A DNA stretch of 64,000 nt from Pseudomonas wadenswilerensis (GTDB taxonomy: Bacteria; Pseudomonadota; Gammaproteobacteria; Pseudomonadales; Pseudomonadaceae). Shown piece after piece: positions 53,018-64,000 of this stretch. The stretch spans positions 186,001 to 250,000 of the forward strand of contig NZ_UIDD01000001.1 of NCBI RefSeq assembly GCF_900497695.1, written 5' to 3'. Under the pieces are notes generated by a model, which searched no databases, was not told the DNA's origin, and saw nothing but the letters and a program-made list of their open reading frames with translations. The position numbers and the translations under genes are program-made. How positions within the stretch are numbered: position 1 is the stretch's first letter; every line of letters begins with the position of its first letter.

Positions 53018-53740
53018 ATGAAACGTCCAAGTGGTCGCGCTGCCGATCAGCTTCGCTCGATCCGCATCACCCGCAACTACACCAAACACGCCGAGGGGTC
53101 AGTACTGGTCGAGTTCGGTGACACCAAAGTCATCTGTACCGTCAGTGTCGAGAACGGTGTCCCGCGCTTCCTCAAAGGTCAGGGCCAGGGCTGGCTGACT
53201 GCCGAATACGGCATGTTGCCGCGCTCCACCGGCGAGCGTAACCAGCGCGAAGCCAGCCGTGGCAAGCAAGGCGGGCGCACCCTCGAAATCCAGCGCCTGA
53301 TCGGCCGTTCCCTGCGCGCCGCGCTGGACATGAGCAAGCTGGGCGACATCACCCTGTACGTCGACTGCGACGTGATCCAGGCCGACGGCGGCACCCGCAC
53401 CGCATCGATCACCGGCGCCATGGTTGCCCTGGTCGACGCTCTGCGCGTGGTCAAGAAGCGTGGCGGCCTGAAGGGCGGCGACCCGCTCAAGCACATGATC
53501 GCTGCCGTTTCGGTGGGCATGTACCAGGGTGAGCCGGTGCTCGACCTGGATTACCTCGAAGACTCGGCCGCCGAGACCGATCTGAACGTGGTGATGACCA
53601 GCCAGGGCGGTTTCATTGAAGTCCAGGGCACTGCCGAAGGCGCGCCATTCCAGCCGGAAGAGCTCAATGCCATGTTGGCATTGGCGCAAAAAGGCATGGT
53701 CGACCTGTTCGAACTGCAGCAAGCCTCGCTGGCTGACTGA
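53018..53740 (+). CDS. rph: Ribonuclease PH
   Basis: Phosphorolytic 3'-5' exoribonuclease that trims tRNA 3' ends. The 240-residue length fits. [20 protein letters not shown] at the N-terminus, [16 protein letters not shown] and [18 protein letters not shown] contain the phosphate-binding arginine and the RNase PH core. ATG 53018 has only a weak ribosome-binding site. It is followed after 25 bases by the DUF4870 gene. Confidence 0.96.
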   Translation: MKRPSGRAADQLRSIRITRNYTKHAEGSVLVEFGDTKVICTVSVENGVPRFLKGQGQGWLTAEYGMLPRSTGERNQREASRGKQGGRTLEIQRLIGRSLRAALDMSKLGDITLYVDCDVIQADGGTRTASITGAMVALVDALRVVKKRGGLKGGDPLKHMIAAVSVGMYQGEPVLDLDYLEDSAAETDLNVVMTSQGGFIEVQGTAEGAPFQPEELNAMLALAQKGMVDLFELQQASLAD

Positions 53741-53765
53741 ATTCAACCCGGGCAAGGAGCAGAAT

Positions 53766-54134
53766 ATGACCGAGCAGCCGTTGCAGTTGCCTACCCCCAA
53801 TGCCGAAGTGCGGCAGTGGGCAATGTTCTGCCACCTGGCCGCGCTGTTGGGCCTGGTCTTTCCCTTCGGTAGCCTGTTGGGGCCGTTGGTGATGTGGATC
53901 TGGAAGAAGGACGTCGATCCGTTTGTCGATGCCCAGGGCAAGGAAGCGTTGAACTTTCAGATCACCGTGTTCATTGCCTCGATCATCTGCGCCGTGCTGA
54001 TGTTCGTGCTGATCGGTGTGGTGTTGTTCGGCATGCTGATGATCGCCGTGCTGATCCTGACCATCATGGCCGGGGTCAAGGCCAATGACGGCCAGCCTTA
54101 TCGCTACCCGTTGACCTGGCGGCCGATCAAATAA
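53766..54134 (+). CDS. DUF4870 (Tic20-like) membrane protein
   Basis: A 122-residue protein with about three membrane segments (about 20-45, 65-85 and 88-108). RQWAMFCHLAALLGLVFPFG and DAQGKEALNFQITV are the DUF4870 motifs. Function is unknown. ATG 53766 follows CAAGGAG. It is probably co-transcribed with rph and ends at a bidirectional terminator. Confidence 0.87.
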   Translation: MTEQPLQLPTPNAEVRQWAMFCHLAALLGLVFPFGSLLGPLVMWIWKKDVDPFVDAQGKEALNFQITVFIASIICAVLMFVLIGVVLFGMLMIAVLILTIMAGVKANDGQPYRYPLTWRPIK

Positions 54135-54158
54135 TGATCAGCTGAATGTTGCAGTGAC

Positions 54159-54187
54159 AAAAAAGCCGACGCGAAGTCGGCTTTTTT
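54159..54187. terminator. Bidirectional terminator between DUF4870 and crc
   Basis: A6-GCCGAC and GTCGGC-T6 form a hairpin with a 5-base loop, with A and T runs suited to both strands. It lies between convergent genes. Confidence 0.9.
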
Positions 54188-54200
54188 GTGGCTGAGCAAA

Positions 54201-54980
54201 TCAGATGGTCAGCGTCCAGTCGTAGTCCACGATCAGCGGCGCGTGCTGAGAAAAGCGCGGCTGGCGTGGCAGGCGTGCGCTGCGCACGAAACGGCGCAGG
54301 CCCGGGGTCAGCAACTGGTAGTCGAAGCGCCAGCCCAGGTTGAGCATCTCGGCTTGCTCGTTGTCTGGCCACCAGCTGTACTGGTCGCCTTCACGGCTGA
54401 CTTCGCGCAGGGCATCGACATAACCCATGTTGCCGACAATCTCGTCCATCCAGGCGCGTTCCGGCGCCAGGAAGCCTGGAGATTGCTGGCCATCTCGCCA
54501 GTTCTTGACGTCGAGTTTCTGCTGCGCCACGTACAACGAGCCGCAATAGATGTATTCACGACGCTTGCGCCGTTGCTTGTCCAGGTACTTGGCGAAGTCG
54601 TCCATCAACTTGAACTTCTGGTTCAAGTCTTCATCGCCGTTCATTCCCGAAGGTAGCAACAGGGTTGCGATACTTACCTTGTCGAAATCGGCCTGCAGGT
54701 AACGTCCGTAGCGGTCGGCTGTCTCGAAGCCCAGGCCGCTGATGACTGCCTTGGGCTGCAACCGCGAATAAAGTGCCACGCCGCCTTGGGCGGGAACTTC
54801 TGCGTCGCAGGCATAAAGGAAGTAGCCATCGAGCTGGAAAGCTGGGTCGTCGAGTTCAAAGGCCGAGGCGCGGGTATCCTGAAGGCAGATGACGTCAGCA
54901 TTCTGGGCTTGTAGCCAGCTGAGCAAACCACGCTCAACGGCAGCCTGAATGCCATTAACGTTCACACTGATGATCCGCAT
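54201..54980 (-). CDS. crc: Catabolite repression control protein Crc
   Basis: Post-transcriptional co-repressor that binds with Hfq on AAnAAnAA sites in target mRNAs. The 259-residue protein has the exonuclease III fold but lost its active site: the catalytic Glu of LQETK is Asp here (CLQDTR), the GDxN motif reads CGSLYV, and the SDHAP motif reads SQHAP. Length, N-terminus MRIISVNVNGIQAAVERGLL and position between rph and pyrE identify Crc and exclude an active xthA. ATG 54980 is used. It is divergent from pyrE across 80 bases. Confidence 0.95.
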   Translation of the reverse strand: MRIISVNVNGIQAAVERGLLSWLQAQNADVICLQDTRASAFELDDPAFQLDGYFLYACDAEVPAQGGVALYSRLQPKAVISGLGFETADRYGRYLQADFDKVSIATLLLPSGMNGDEDLNQKFKLMDDFAKYLDKQRRKRREYIYCGSLYVAQQKLDVKNWRDGQQSPGFLAPERAWMDEIVGNMGYVDALREVSREGDQYSWWPDNEQAEMLNLGWRFDYQLLTPGLRRFVRSARLPRQPRFSQHAPLIVDYDWTLTI

Positions 54981-55060
54981 AAATGGCCCCAAAAATCTCG
55001 TGCGTGTATGATACCCGAGCTGTACTCAATTAGCTAAATCCGTGGTATCCGGGACTCTTC

Positions 55061-55702
55061 ATGCAGCCGTATCAGCGCGACTTCATTCGTTTTGCCATCG
55101 ACCGCGGGGTTCTGCGCTTCGGTGAATTCACCCTCAAGTCCGGGCGCACCAGCCCGTACTTCTTCAATGCCGGCCTGTTCAACAGCGGCTCGGCCCTGGC
55201 TCAGCTCGGGCGTTTCTATGCTGCGGCGATCGTCGACAGCAAGATCCCCTTCGACGTGCTGTTCGGCCCGGCCTACAAGGGTATCCCCCTGGCGGCAGCC
55301 ACTGCCGTGGCCCTTGCCGAGCACCATGACCTCGACCTGCCATGGTGCTTCAACCGCAAAGAGGCCAAAGCCCATGGTGAAGGCGGTAGCCTGGTCGGCG
55401 CGCCGCTGACCGGCGATGTACTGATCATCGACGACGTGATCACTGCCGGCACTGCCATCCGCGAAGTCATGCAGATCATCCAGGGTCAGCAAGCCAAGGC
55501 TGCTGGCGTGCTGATCGCACTGAACCGCCAGGAGCGCGGCAACGGTGAGCTGTCGGCGATCCAGGAAGTCGAGCGTGACTTCGGCATCCCGGTGGTGAGC
55601 ATCGTCTCGCTGACCCAGGTGCTGGAGTTCCTCGCCGACGACCCGGCGCTCAAGCAGCACTTGCCGGCCGTCGAGGCCTACCGGGCGCAGTACGGTATCT
55701 GA
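55061..55702 (+). CDS. pyrE: Orotate phosphoribosyltransferase
   Basis: Converts orotate and PRPP to OMP in pyrimidine synthesis. The 213-residue length fits. The PRPP-binding motif is [16 protein letters not shown] (about residues 121-136), and [11 protein letters not shown] and [13 protein letters not shown] line the active site. ATG 55061 begins [12 protein letters not shown]. It has its own terminator at 55710-55741. Confidence 0.96.
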   Translation: MQPYQRDFIRFAIDRGVLRFGEFTLKSGRTSPYFFNAGLFNSGSALAQLGRFYAAAIVDSKIPFDVLFGPAYKGIPLAAATAVALAEHHDLDLPWCFNRKEAKAHGEGGSLVGAPLTGDVLIIDDVITAGTAIREVMQIIQGQQAKAAGVLIALNRQERGNGELSAIQEVERDFGIPVVSIVSLTQVLEFLADDPALKQHLPAVEAYRAQYGI

Positions 55703-55709
55703 AGCCAAT

Positions 55710-55741
55710 AAAAAAAGGCGACCATAGGGTCGCCTTTTTTT
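55710..55741 (+). terminator. Terminator after pyrE
   Basis: A7-GGCGACC and GGTCGCC-T7 pair around a 4-base loop. The A and T runs allow use from both sides. Confidence 0.9.
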
Positions 55742-55749
55742 GTGCCTCA

Positions 55750-55802
55750 TCGCGGGTCAAGCCCACTCCCACAGGCTCTGTAGGAGCGGGCTTGACCCGC
55801 GA
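55750..55802. repeat. REP hairpin between pyrE and argB
   Basis: TCGCGGGTCAAGCCCACTCC faces GAGCGGGCTTGACCCGCGA. It belongs to the same REP family as 26133 and 44754, with a variant core (GTCAAG where the others have GGCAAG). Confidence 0.75.
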
Positions 55803-55808
55803 AAGGGT

Positions 55809-58144
<2,336 letters not shown>

Positions 58145-58256
58145 CTCTGGGGAGCTCCAATTTAGAGGGCGTGCAGGGCAGGCTCAAACTGAACGCTTTG
58201 ACGGCCATTTCGCCAGAGAGTTCGCCATCCTTGGCTCGCGCTGGGCAACCGACGGA

Positions 58257-58712
58257 TCAATGGCTACCGGAATGGCCGAAACCGCCAGCGCCGCGCTGGC
58301 TTTCGTCGAAGGCTTCGACGACATCGAAATGCGCCTGTACCACCGGTACCAGCACCAGCTGTGCGATGCGCTCGCCGATGGCGATGGTGAACGGGGTCTG
58401 GCCGCGGTTCCAGCAGGAAACCATCAGCTCGCCCTGGTAGTCGGAGTCGATCAGGCCGACCAGGTTGCCGAGGACGATGCCGTGTTTGTGGCCAAGGCCC
58501 GAGCGCGGCAGGATCAGTGCCGCCAGGCCCGGGTCACCGATGTAGACCGACAGGCCGGTAGGGATCAGCAGGGTCTGGCCAGGCTCGAGGACGGTGTCTT
58601 GCTTGAGCATGGCGCGCAGGTCGAGGCCGGCCGAACCCGGGGTGGCGTATTGTGGCAGCGGGAAGTCGCTGCCGATGCGTGGATCGAGAATCTTGGCTTG
58701 TAGAGCGTGCAT
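58257..58712 (-). CDS. dut: dUTP diphosphatase
   Basis: Hydrolyses dUTP to dUMP. The 151-residue trimeric-type enzyme has all five motifs, including [10 protein letters not shown] (motif 2), [10 protein letters not shown] (motif 3) and the C-terminal P-loop-like [10 protein letters not shown]. It starts at ATG 58712, 6 bases after the coaBC stop. A typical coaBC-dut pair. Confidence 0.96.
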   Translation of the reverse strand: MHALQAKILDPRIGSDFPLPQYATPGSAGLDLRAMLKQDTVLEPGQTLLIPTGLSVYIGDPGLAALILPRSGLGHKHGIVLGNLVGLIDSDYQGELMVSCWNRGQTPFTIAIGERIAQLVLVPVVQAHFDVVEAFDESQRGAGGFGHSGSH

Positions 58713-58718
58713 GCGAAA

Positions 58719-59927
58719 TTAAACCTGGTTGAGACGTTCGGCGATGAAAGCGACCAGCTGGCGGGCGATCTTGCCCTTGCTGGTCTGCGCGAAAATAGTT
58801 GCGTGAAGTTGACGGTCGATGACGCTGCAGGCGTTCTCCTCGCTGTTGAAGCCGATGCTGGGGTTGGCCACATCGTTGGCGACAATCAGGTCGAGGTTCT
58901 TGTCCTTGAGCTTGCGCGCGGCGTAATCGAGCAGGTGTTCGGTCTCGGCGGCAAAGCCGACGCTGAACGGGCGATCGGGGCGGGTGGAGATGCTGGCGAG
59001 AATGTCCGGATTACGGACCATCTGCAGCAGCAGGCCGTCACCTGTCGTAGGGTCTTTCTTGAGTTTTTGCGGGGCCACAACCTCTGGGCGGTAGTCTGCG
59101 ACTGCTGCCGAGGCGATGAACACATCGCAGGGTATGGCCGCTTCGCAGGCGGCGAGCATGTCGCGGGCGCTGACCACGTCGATGCGGGTGACACGATCGG
59201 GCGTTGGCAAGTTCACCGGGCCGGTGACCAGGGTTACCTTGGCGCCGGCTTCGACAGCCGCTTCGGCCAGGGCGAAGCCCATTTTCCCCGAGCTGTGGTT
59301 GGTGATGTAGCGCACCGGGTCGATGTTTTCCTGGGTCGGGCCAGCAGTGATCAGCACGTGCTTGCCGGTCAGCGACTCGCGCTTGAATGTCTCGGCGGCG
59401 CACCAGGCCAGGTCAGTGGCTTCGAGCATGCGGCCCAGGCCCACGTCGCCACAGGCCTGGCTGCCGGAGGCCGGGCCGAACACCTGGATATCACGGCTTT
59501 GCAGCAGCTCCAGGTTGGCCTGGGTGGCCGGGTCGCGCCACATCGCCTGGTTCATCGCCGGGGCCACGGCCACAGTGGCGTCGGTAGCCAGTACCAGGGT
59601 GGTCAGCAGATCGTCGGCAACACCCTGTGCCAGGCGCGCGAGCAGGTCGGCGGTGGCTGGGGCAATCAGCACCAGGTCGGCCCACTTGGCCAGTTCGATA
59701 TGGCCCATCGCCGCTTCGGCAGCAGGGTCCAATAGGTCCATGTGCACCGGATGCCCGGACAAGGCCTGCATGGTCAGTGGGGTGATGAATTCGGCGCCGC
59801 CACGGGTCATGACGACGCGTACTTGGGCGCCGTGTTCCAGGAGTCGGCGAACCAGCTCGGCACTCTTGTAGGCGGCAATGCCGCCGCCGACGCCGAGAAC
59901 GATGCGCTTCCGATACAGCCGCTGCAT
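58719..59927 (-). CDS. coaBC: Phosphopantothenoylcysteine decarboxylase/synthetase
   Basis: Bifunctional coenzyme A enzyme. The 402 residues have an N-terminal FMN decarboxylase domain (about 1-185, with GGIAAYK and PAMNQAMW) and a C-terminal CTP-dependent synthetase domain (about 190-400, with ITAGPTQENIDPVRYI, FSVGFAAETE and LIVANDV). It starts at ATG 59927 and is followed by dut. Divergent from radC across 133 bases. Confidence 0.96.
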   Translation of the reverse strand: MQRLYRKRIVLGVGGGIAAYKSAELVRRLLEHGAQVRVVMTRGGAEFITPLTMQALSGHPVHMDLLDPAAEAAMGHIELAKWADLVLIAPATADLLARLAQGVADDLLTTLVLATDATVAVAPAMNQAMWRDPATQANLELLQSRDIQVFGPASGSQACGDVGLGRMLEATDLAWCAAETFKRESLTGKHVLITAGPTQENIDPVRYITNHSSGKMGFALAEAAVEAGAKVTLVTGPVNLPTPDRVTRIDVVSARDMLAACEAAIPCDVFIASAAVADYRPEVVAPQKLKKDPTTGDGLLLQMVRNPDILASISTRPDRPFSVGFAAETEHLLDYAARKLKDKNLDLIVANDVANPSIGFNSEENACSVIDRQLHATIFAQTSKGKIARQLVAFIAERLNQV

Positions 59928-60060
59928 AGGCTTGCCTTTTGCTCAGTGATTACACGCGGCGACGACGCCTCCCCAGGCCGGTTCGTCGCGTAAAAATGAG
60001 CGGCTAATGTAGCACAGGGCTCAAACCGGGAGCAGTAACCGAAAGACAGAGGGAATTGTC

Positions 60061-60735
60061 ATGAGTATCAGGGACTGGCCTGCGGCGGAAAGACCGCGGG
60101 AAAAACTGTTGGAGTCGGGGGCGGGCAGCCTGTCGGATGCTGAGCTGCTGGCGATCTTTCTGCGCACGGGCGTGCGTGGGCGTAGCGCGGTCGACCTGGC
60201 CAGGCATTTGCTCGGGCGCTTCGGCAGCTTGCGCGGGCTGCTCGAGGCTGACAGCCGCAGCTTCAACGGCGAACTCGGGCTGGGGCCGGCGAAGTTCGCC
60301 CAGTTGCAAGCCGTGCTGGAAATGTCCCGGCGCCACCTGGCTGAGCGCCTGCGGCGCGATTCAGCCTTGCAGAGCCCGCAAGCGGTCAAGGATTACCTCA
60401 AGGCGTGTCTGCGCCACGAGCCGCACGAAGTGTTCGGTTGCCTGTTTCTCGACAGCAAGCACCGGGTGCTGGCCTTCGAGGCGCTGTTCCAGGGTTCGAT
60501 CAACAGCGCCAGCGTCTATCCCCGGCAAGTGATCAAGCGGGCCCTGGCGCACAACGCTGCGGCGTTGATCCTCTGCCACAACCATCCCTCGGGTGTGAGC
60601 GAGCCCAGCGATGCCGACCTGGTGCTGACCCGGCGCCTGACCAAGGCCCTGGACATGATCGAAGTCCGCGTGCTCGACCATTTCGTCATCGGCGACGGCG
60701 AGCCGCTGTCGATGGCTGAGCACGGCTGGCTTTAA
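60061..60735 (+). CDS. radC: RadC-like JAB/MPN domain protein
   Basis: A 224-residue protein with a short N-terminal helical region (about 1-95, [20 protein letters not shown]) and a JAB metalloprotease-like domain. The metal motif [14 protein letters not shown] is intact. The name comes from an old repair phenotype, and the cellular role is unsettled. It starts at ATG 60061. Its stop overlaps the stop of the convergent peptide-binding-protein gene by 4 bases. Confidence 0.92.
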   Translation: MSIRDWPAAERPREKLLESGAGSLSDAELLAIFLRTGVRGRSAVDLARHLLGRFGSLRGLLEADSRSFNGELGLGPAKFAQLQAVLEMSRRHLAERLRRDSALQSPQAVKDYLKACLRHEPHEVFGCLFLDSKHRVLAFEALFQGSINSASVYPRQVIKRALAHNAAALILCHNHPSGVSEPSDADLVLTRRLTKALDMIEVRVLDHFVIGDGEPLSMAEHGWL

Positions 60736-62321
60736 CGCGAGGTACTGACCCCGGCAAAGTCCTGGCGGCCGAACGGGCTGACCTGATAACCCTGGACATC
60801 CTTGCGGGCCAGCACGGCGGCCGTCGGGTGGGCCAGGGGCAGCCACAAGGCCTGCTGCTGGATCAGCGTCTGGGCCTGCTGGTACAGGCGACTGCGCACG
60901 CTCTGGTCGTTGGTGGTCTTGCCGGCGCTGATCAGCTGGTCGAGGCGCTGATCGCAGTAGCGGGCGAAGTTGGTCCCGGACTTGACCGCCGCGCAGGAAA
61001 ACTGTGGGCTGAGGAAGTTGTCCGGGTCGCCGTTGTCGCCGGCCCAGCCCATGAACAGCAGGTCGTGCTCGCCGGCCTTGGCCCGGCGGATCAGCTCGCC
61101 CCATTCGATCACGCGGATTTCGGCCTTGATGCCGATTTTACCCAGGTCTGCCTGCAATAACTGAGCGCCAAGGCTGGGGTTGGGGTTGAGCAGGCTGCCT
61201 TGCGGGCGGGTCCAGATGGTGGTGCTGAAGCCGTCCTTGAGGCCGGCCTTGGTGAGCAGCGCCCGGGCCTTGTCGAGGTTGGCCGGATAGCCGGGCAGGT
61301 CCTTGGCGTAGCTCCAGGTGTTGGGTGGGTACGGACCATTGGCGGCAACGGCGGTATCTTCGAACACAGCCTTGAGGTAGCTGGCCTTGTCGAAGGCGAG
61401 GTTGATGGCCTGGCGCACTTCCGGCTTGTCCAGTGGCGCGTGCTGGCTATTGATGGCGACGAACGCAGTCATGAAGGCTTCGGTCTTTTCTACCTTCAGG
61501 GTCGGATCCTCGCTGGCCGCGGCGATATCCAGCGGTTTTGGCGACAGGGCGATCTGGCACTCGTTGCGCTTGAGTTTTTGCAGGCGCACGTTGGCGTCGG
61601 GGGTGATGGCGAAGATCAGTGGATCAACCCCAGGCTTGCCGGCAAAGTAGTCCGGGTTGGCCCGGTAGCGGATTACCGCGTCCTTCTGGAAGCGATTGAA
61701 CACGAAAGGCCCGGTGCCGATTGGCTGGCTGTTGAGCTTCTCCGGAGTACCGGCCTTGAGCAGTTGGTCGGCGTACTCGGCGGAGTAGATCGAGGCAAAG
61801 CCCATACTCAGGGTGGCCAGGAAAGTGGCGTCGGGGTGATCGAGGGTAAAGCGCACGGTCAGCGGGTCTACCGCCTCGATCTGCTTGATCAGGCTGGGCA
61901 ACTGCAGTGACTGGGCGTGCGGGTAGCCGCTCTGGGCGATCTTGTGCCAGGAATGGGCGGGGTAGAGCATGCGCTGGAAGCTGAACAGCACGTCGTCGGC
62001 GTCCAGGGTGCGATTGGGCTTGAAGTAGCCGGTGCTGTGGAATTTCACCCCCGGGCGCAGCTTGAACTCGTAGATCAGGCCGTCCGGCGACACCGTCCAG
62101 CTTTGCGCCAGGCTCGGCACTACCTGGCCCTGGCGTGCGTCGAACTCGACCAGGCGGTTCATCAATACATCGGCCGAGGCATTGGTGGTGGTCAGCGAGT
62201 TGTACTGGACCACGTCGAAGCCTTCGGGGCTGGCTTCGGTGCATACGCTCAGCGCAGCCGCCTGGGCGAAAGCCGGGCCGAGCAGGGTGGCGAACAACAG
62301 GGGTAGAACGGCAGCGCGCAT
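60732..62321 (-). CDS. Peptide ABC transporter, periplasmic substrate-binding protein
   Basis: A 529-residue precursor with signal peptide (about 1-21, [15 protein letters not shown]). It belongs to the family 5 (DppA/OppA) binding proteins: [16 protein letters not shown] starts the mature part, and [14 protein letters not shown] and [14 protein letters not shown] are typical. It resembles DppA-like dipeptide binders. No permease or ATPase genes are adjacent, so it must use a transporter encoded elsewhere. ATG 62321 gives a good signal peptide; the frame is open 12 codons further upstream. Confidence 0.87.
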   Translation of the reverse strand: MRAAVLPLLFATLLGPAFAQAAALSVCTEASPEGFDVVQYNSLTTTNASADVLMNRLVEFDARQGQVVPSLAQSWTVSPDGLIYEFKLRPGVKFHSTGYFKPNRTLDADDVLFSFQRMLYPAHSWHKIAQSGYPHAQSLQLPSLIKQIEAVDPLTVRFTLDHPDATFLATLSMGFASIYSAEYADQLLKAGTPEKLNSQPIGTGPFVFNRFQKDAVIRYRANPDYFAGKPGVDPLIFAITPDANVRLQKLKRNECQIALSPKPLDIAAASEDPTLKVEKTEAFMTAFVAINSQHAPLDKPEVRQAINLAFDKASYLKAVFEDTAVAANGPYPPNTWSYAKDLPGYPANLDKARALLTKAGLKDGFSTTIWTRPQGSLLNPNPSLGAQLLQADLGKIGIKAEIRVIEWGELIRRAKAGEHDLLFMGWAGDNGDPDNFLSPQFSCAAVKSGTNFARYCDQRLDQLISAGKTTNDQSVRSRLYQQAQTLIQQQALWLPLAHPTAAVLARKDVQGYQVSPFGRQDFAGVSTSR

Positions 62322-62683
62322 GGGGATTCCTTGGCTGATCGATGGCCCATCTGCCAATGCAGTCTGGAAAAGTCCTACCCTAGTGTGCCGTGAGGCAAAT
62401 GACCATATCCTTTTTTGCCGATCGGGCGACGGGCGGTCGACAGCCGGCCGGGCCAGTGGTTATGCTGCTCCGGCGTGTCGAACAGCAAGTCAAAGCACAT
62501 CTTCTGTTGTTGTGCTCTGGTCTTTCTGGTATAAAGCAGCGCTCTTTTCTAGGGGCTCGGCTTGTCGCATCTGCTGACCGAGTCGATAAGACCCTGAAGA
62601 AACACGGCGCCTGGCGCCAAAGACTGAGAGATTAAGCGGCCAACCCATGCCGGGTTGGGCATGTGGTTTTAGAGGGCTGAGGC
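62322..62683. other. Intergenic region with the rpmB promoter and leader
   Basis: These 362 bases have no supported gene. They hold the divergent promoters of the binding-protein gene and of rpmB (62507-62535), then an rpmB leader of about 140 bases with a GCGCCTGGCGC hairpin (near 62608) and a second hairpin at 62640-62658. Confidence 0.6.
62507..62535 (+). promoter_or_regulatory. Sigma-70 promoter of rpmB-rpmG
   Basis: TTGTTG (62507-62512) and TATAAA (62530-62535) are spaced by 17 bases. Transcription would start near 62542, leaving a leader of about 140 bases. Confidence 0.65.
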
Positions 62684-62920
62684 ATGTCGAGAGTCTGTCA
62701 AGTTACCGGTAAGGGTCCGGTAACCGGGAATAACATTTCCCACGCAAACAACAAAACCCGTCGTCGTTTCCTGCCGAACCTGCAGCATCATCGCTTCTGG
62801 GTCGAGTCCGAGAAGCGTTTCGTGCGTCTGCGCGTATCTGCCAAAGGCATGCGCATCATCGACAAGCGCGGCATCGATGCCGTTCTGGTCGACATTCGCC
62901 GTAACGGCGCTAAGGTCTAA
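62684..62920 (+). CDS. rpmB: 50S ribosomal protein L28
   Basis: A 78-residue basic protein of the large ribosomal subunit. [20 protein letters not shown] and [20 protein letters not shown] are L28 motifs. GAGG lies before ATG 62684. rpmG follows after 11 bases. Confidence 0.97.
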   Translation: MSRVCQVTGKGPVTGNNISHANNKTRRRFLPNLQHHRFWVESEKRFVRLRVSAKGMRIIDKRGIDAVLVDIRRNGAKV

Positions 62921-62931
62921 GGGAGAGAATC

Positions 62932-63087
62932 ATGCGTGAATTGATCCGTCTGGTGTCGACCGCTAATACCGGCCACTTCTACACCACCGACAAGAACAAG
63001 CGCACCACTCCGGACAAAATCGAAATCAAAAAATTCGATCCGGTTGTTCGCAAGCACGTGATCTACAAGGAAGCCAAGATCAAGTAA
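62932..63087 (+). CDS. rpmG: 50S ribosomal protein L33
   Basis: A 51-residue ribosomal protein. [20 protein letters not shown] and [15 protein letters not shown] are L33 motifs. This form lacks the zinc-binding cysteine pairs found in the Cys-containing (C+) L33 type. ATG 62932 follows GGGAGAG, and the terminator at 63103-63142 ends the operon. Confidence 0.97.
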   Translation: MRELIRLVSTANTGHFYTTDKNKRTTPDKIEIKKFDPVVRKHVIYKEAKIK

Positions 63088-63102
63088 TTGATCCGGCTGA
63101 CG

Positions 63103-63142
63103 AAAAAAGGGCCCGTATCTCAGGATACGGGCCCTTTTTTTT
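63103..63142 (+). terminator. Terminator after rpmG
   Basis: A6-GGGCCCGTATC and GATACGGGCCC-T8 form an 11-bp stem with a 4-base loop, 16 bases after the rpmG stop. Confidence 0.93.
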
Positions 63143-63183
63143 ATGCCGCTTTTTCGGTACCAGGGCCTAAGCCCGGCTGTCGA

Positions 63184-63387
63184 TCAGTTGAAGGCGAACG
63201 ATTTAATCTTGCCGTCCGCATCCCCCTCGATCTGAATCCGCTCCGGATCATACTCGCGAGTCGAGCGGTCATTGATGCCGACGACGCGGTCACGACCGGT
63301 CAACTCACTGACGTAGGCTTTGACGCTAGGTACATAGCGGGTGCCGACAAGGTGATCGATCTGTTGCAGGGCTTCTTCGTTGGTCAT
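63184..63387 (-). CDS. I78-type peptidase-inhibitor-like small protein
   Basis: A 67-residue protein whose C-terminal half, GRDRVVGINDRSTREYDPER followed by IQIEGDADGKI, matches the I78 inhibitor pattern. Unlike most I78 proteins it has no signal peptide and no cysteine, so it would remain in the cytoplasm. ATG 63387 follows GAAGGAAG; the frame stays open further upstream but overlaps the cupin gene end. It lies 83 bases after the cupin gene and is likely in the same transcript. Confidence 0.68.
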   Translation of the reverse strand: MTNEEALQQIDHLVGTRYVPSVKAYVSELTGRDRVVGINDRSTREYDPERIQIEGDADGKIKSFAFN

Positions 63388-63470
63388 GACGTTGCTTCCT
63401 TCGATTGATTGAATGCCCGGTTGGGCAACGCCATGCTCTGTTGGACAAGTCCTGCTCGAGCGGTAGATAT

Positions 63471-63830
63471 TTATTTCTGCTCGAACATCACATAGATCTT
63501 GCGGCACGGTTCCAGCACTTCCCAGGTGCCCTTGAAGCCCGCCGGGATCACGAAGCGGTCGCCAGCGCGCAGGGTTTTTGCCCCGCCGTCCTCATCACGA
63601 AGTACCGAGACGCCTTGAACGATCTCGCAATACTCATGTTCGGTGTAATTGACGGTCCATTGCCCGACCGCGCCTTCCCAGACGCCCGCATGAAACTGTG
63701 AGCACGGGCTGGAGTAGTGGTTGTAGACCGCCTGCTCGGGATCGCCCTTGAGCACCTTTTCTGCGGCGGGGCGGTAGCGCTCGGCCTCGGTCAGCACCTG
63801 GGCAAAGTCGATGATCTGGTTAATGCGCAT
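63471..63830 (-). CDS. Cupin domain protein (DUF861-like)
   Basis: A 119-residue single-domain cupin. The motifs YTEHEYCEIVQGVSVL (motif 1 with His and Glu) and LRAGDRFVIPAGFKGTWEV (motif 2) define a small beta-barrel that commonly binds a metal. The DUF861 group includes ureidoglycolate-type and sugar-related proteins, but no activity can be assigned. It starts at ATG 63830. It has no DNA-binding domain. Confidence 0.82.
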   Translation of the reverse strand: MRINQIIDFAQVLTEAERYRPAAEKVLKGDPEQAVYNHYSSPCSQFHAGVWEGAVGQWTVNYTEHEYCEIVQGVSVLRDEDGGAKTLRAGDRFVIPAGFKGTWEVLEPCRKIYVMFEQK

Positions 63831-64000
63831 GGTCGGGTCCCCTTTTTGTTGTTTAATAAAATGAACATCAGTAGGTGTTTGGTGTGATTATGTCAAATAT
63901 ATTGAAAATTAGGGCGCCGGTGGTTTAGGGTGGCAGGTGCCTGTGCGCGTGTGTCGCCCAGCCAGAATTTTCGACAGTGCCCCCAAGCCCTCGTGCGGCA
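63831..64000. other. A+T-rich upstream region at the window edge
   Basis: The first 90 bases upstream of the cupin gene (63840-63915) are clearly richer in A+T than the surroundings and probably carry its promoter. I see no gene in the remaining sequence to the edge. Confidence 0.5.

Noticed and set aside
54201..54980. Active exonuclease III (xthA)
   Set aside because: The fold is right but catalytic positions are replaced (LQDTR, CGSLYV, SQHAP), and the genomic position is that of crc.

Overview
The window is chromosomal DNA of a fluorescent Pseudomonas, most like the P. putida group. This rests on high G+C coding sequence and on gene sets and orders that I recognise from that genus: crc between rph and pyrE, an oxyR-recG pair, exbB-exbD-tonB, pstSCAB-phoU near phoBR with long PstC and PstA forms, and algC-argB beside dut and coaBC. 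It also has Pseudomonas-type REP palindromes. I see no rRNA, tRNA, CRISPR array, insertion sequence or prophage.

Layout. 1-4.2 kb (minus strand): an HDAC-family amidohydrolase cut by the window edge, an AraC regulator, an asparaginase and an AGCS amino-acid symporter. 4.5-7.0 kb: aspA with a divergent LysR gene. 7.1-8.8 kb: purEK behind a leader that holds a terminator-like hairpin. 8.9-12.8 kb: small envelope and housekeeping genes and an MFS carrier. 12.9-25.7 kb: the phosphate regulon (pstS, pstCAB-phoU, phoB, phoR) with three recognisable Pho boxes, interrupted by a response regulator, an M23 peptidase and a CorC-like protein. 25.7-29.6 kb: a small secreted protein, ubiCA, rubredoxin and its reductase, and an HU protein. 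29.7-32.6 kb: an unrecognised cassette of six overlapping membrane or secreted genes preceded by a 17-codon ORF. 32.7-44.6 kb: an SCP2-like protein, a YbaK-HDOD protein, oxyR-recG, exbBD-tonB, an epimerase-like protein, a lipoprotein and rpoZ-spoT-ridA. 44.8-51.3 kb: a gamma-glutamyl-polyamine catabolic island (LysR, puuA, puuC, puuD, permease). 51.3-63.8 kb: yicC-gmk, rph, crc, pyrE, coaBC-dut-algC-argB, radC, a peptide-binding protein, rpmB-rpmG, an I78-like protein and a cupin.

How the genes work together. Asparaginase, AspA and the symporter could take asparagine to fumarate. The Pst transporter, PhoU and PhoBR form the phosphate uptake and sensing circuit. The puu-like genes would degrade a gamma-glutamylated amine, and Crc encoded in this window may repress some of these catabolic mRNAs, because several start regions carry AAnAAnAA motifs. 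The most novel part is the 29.7-32.6 kb cassette. It has the organisation of an orphan immunity or envelope-defence locus, but its function is unknown.

Product names are from recognition of motifs and family sequence patterns by eye, without database searches. Statements about gene order in other genomes are from memory.
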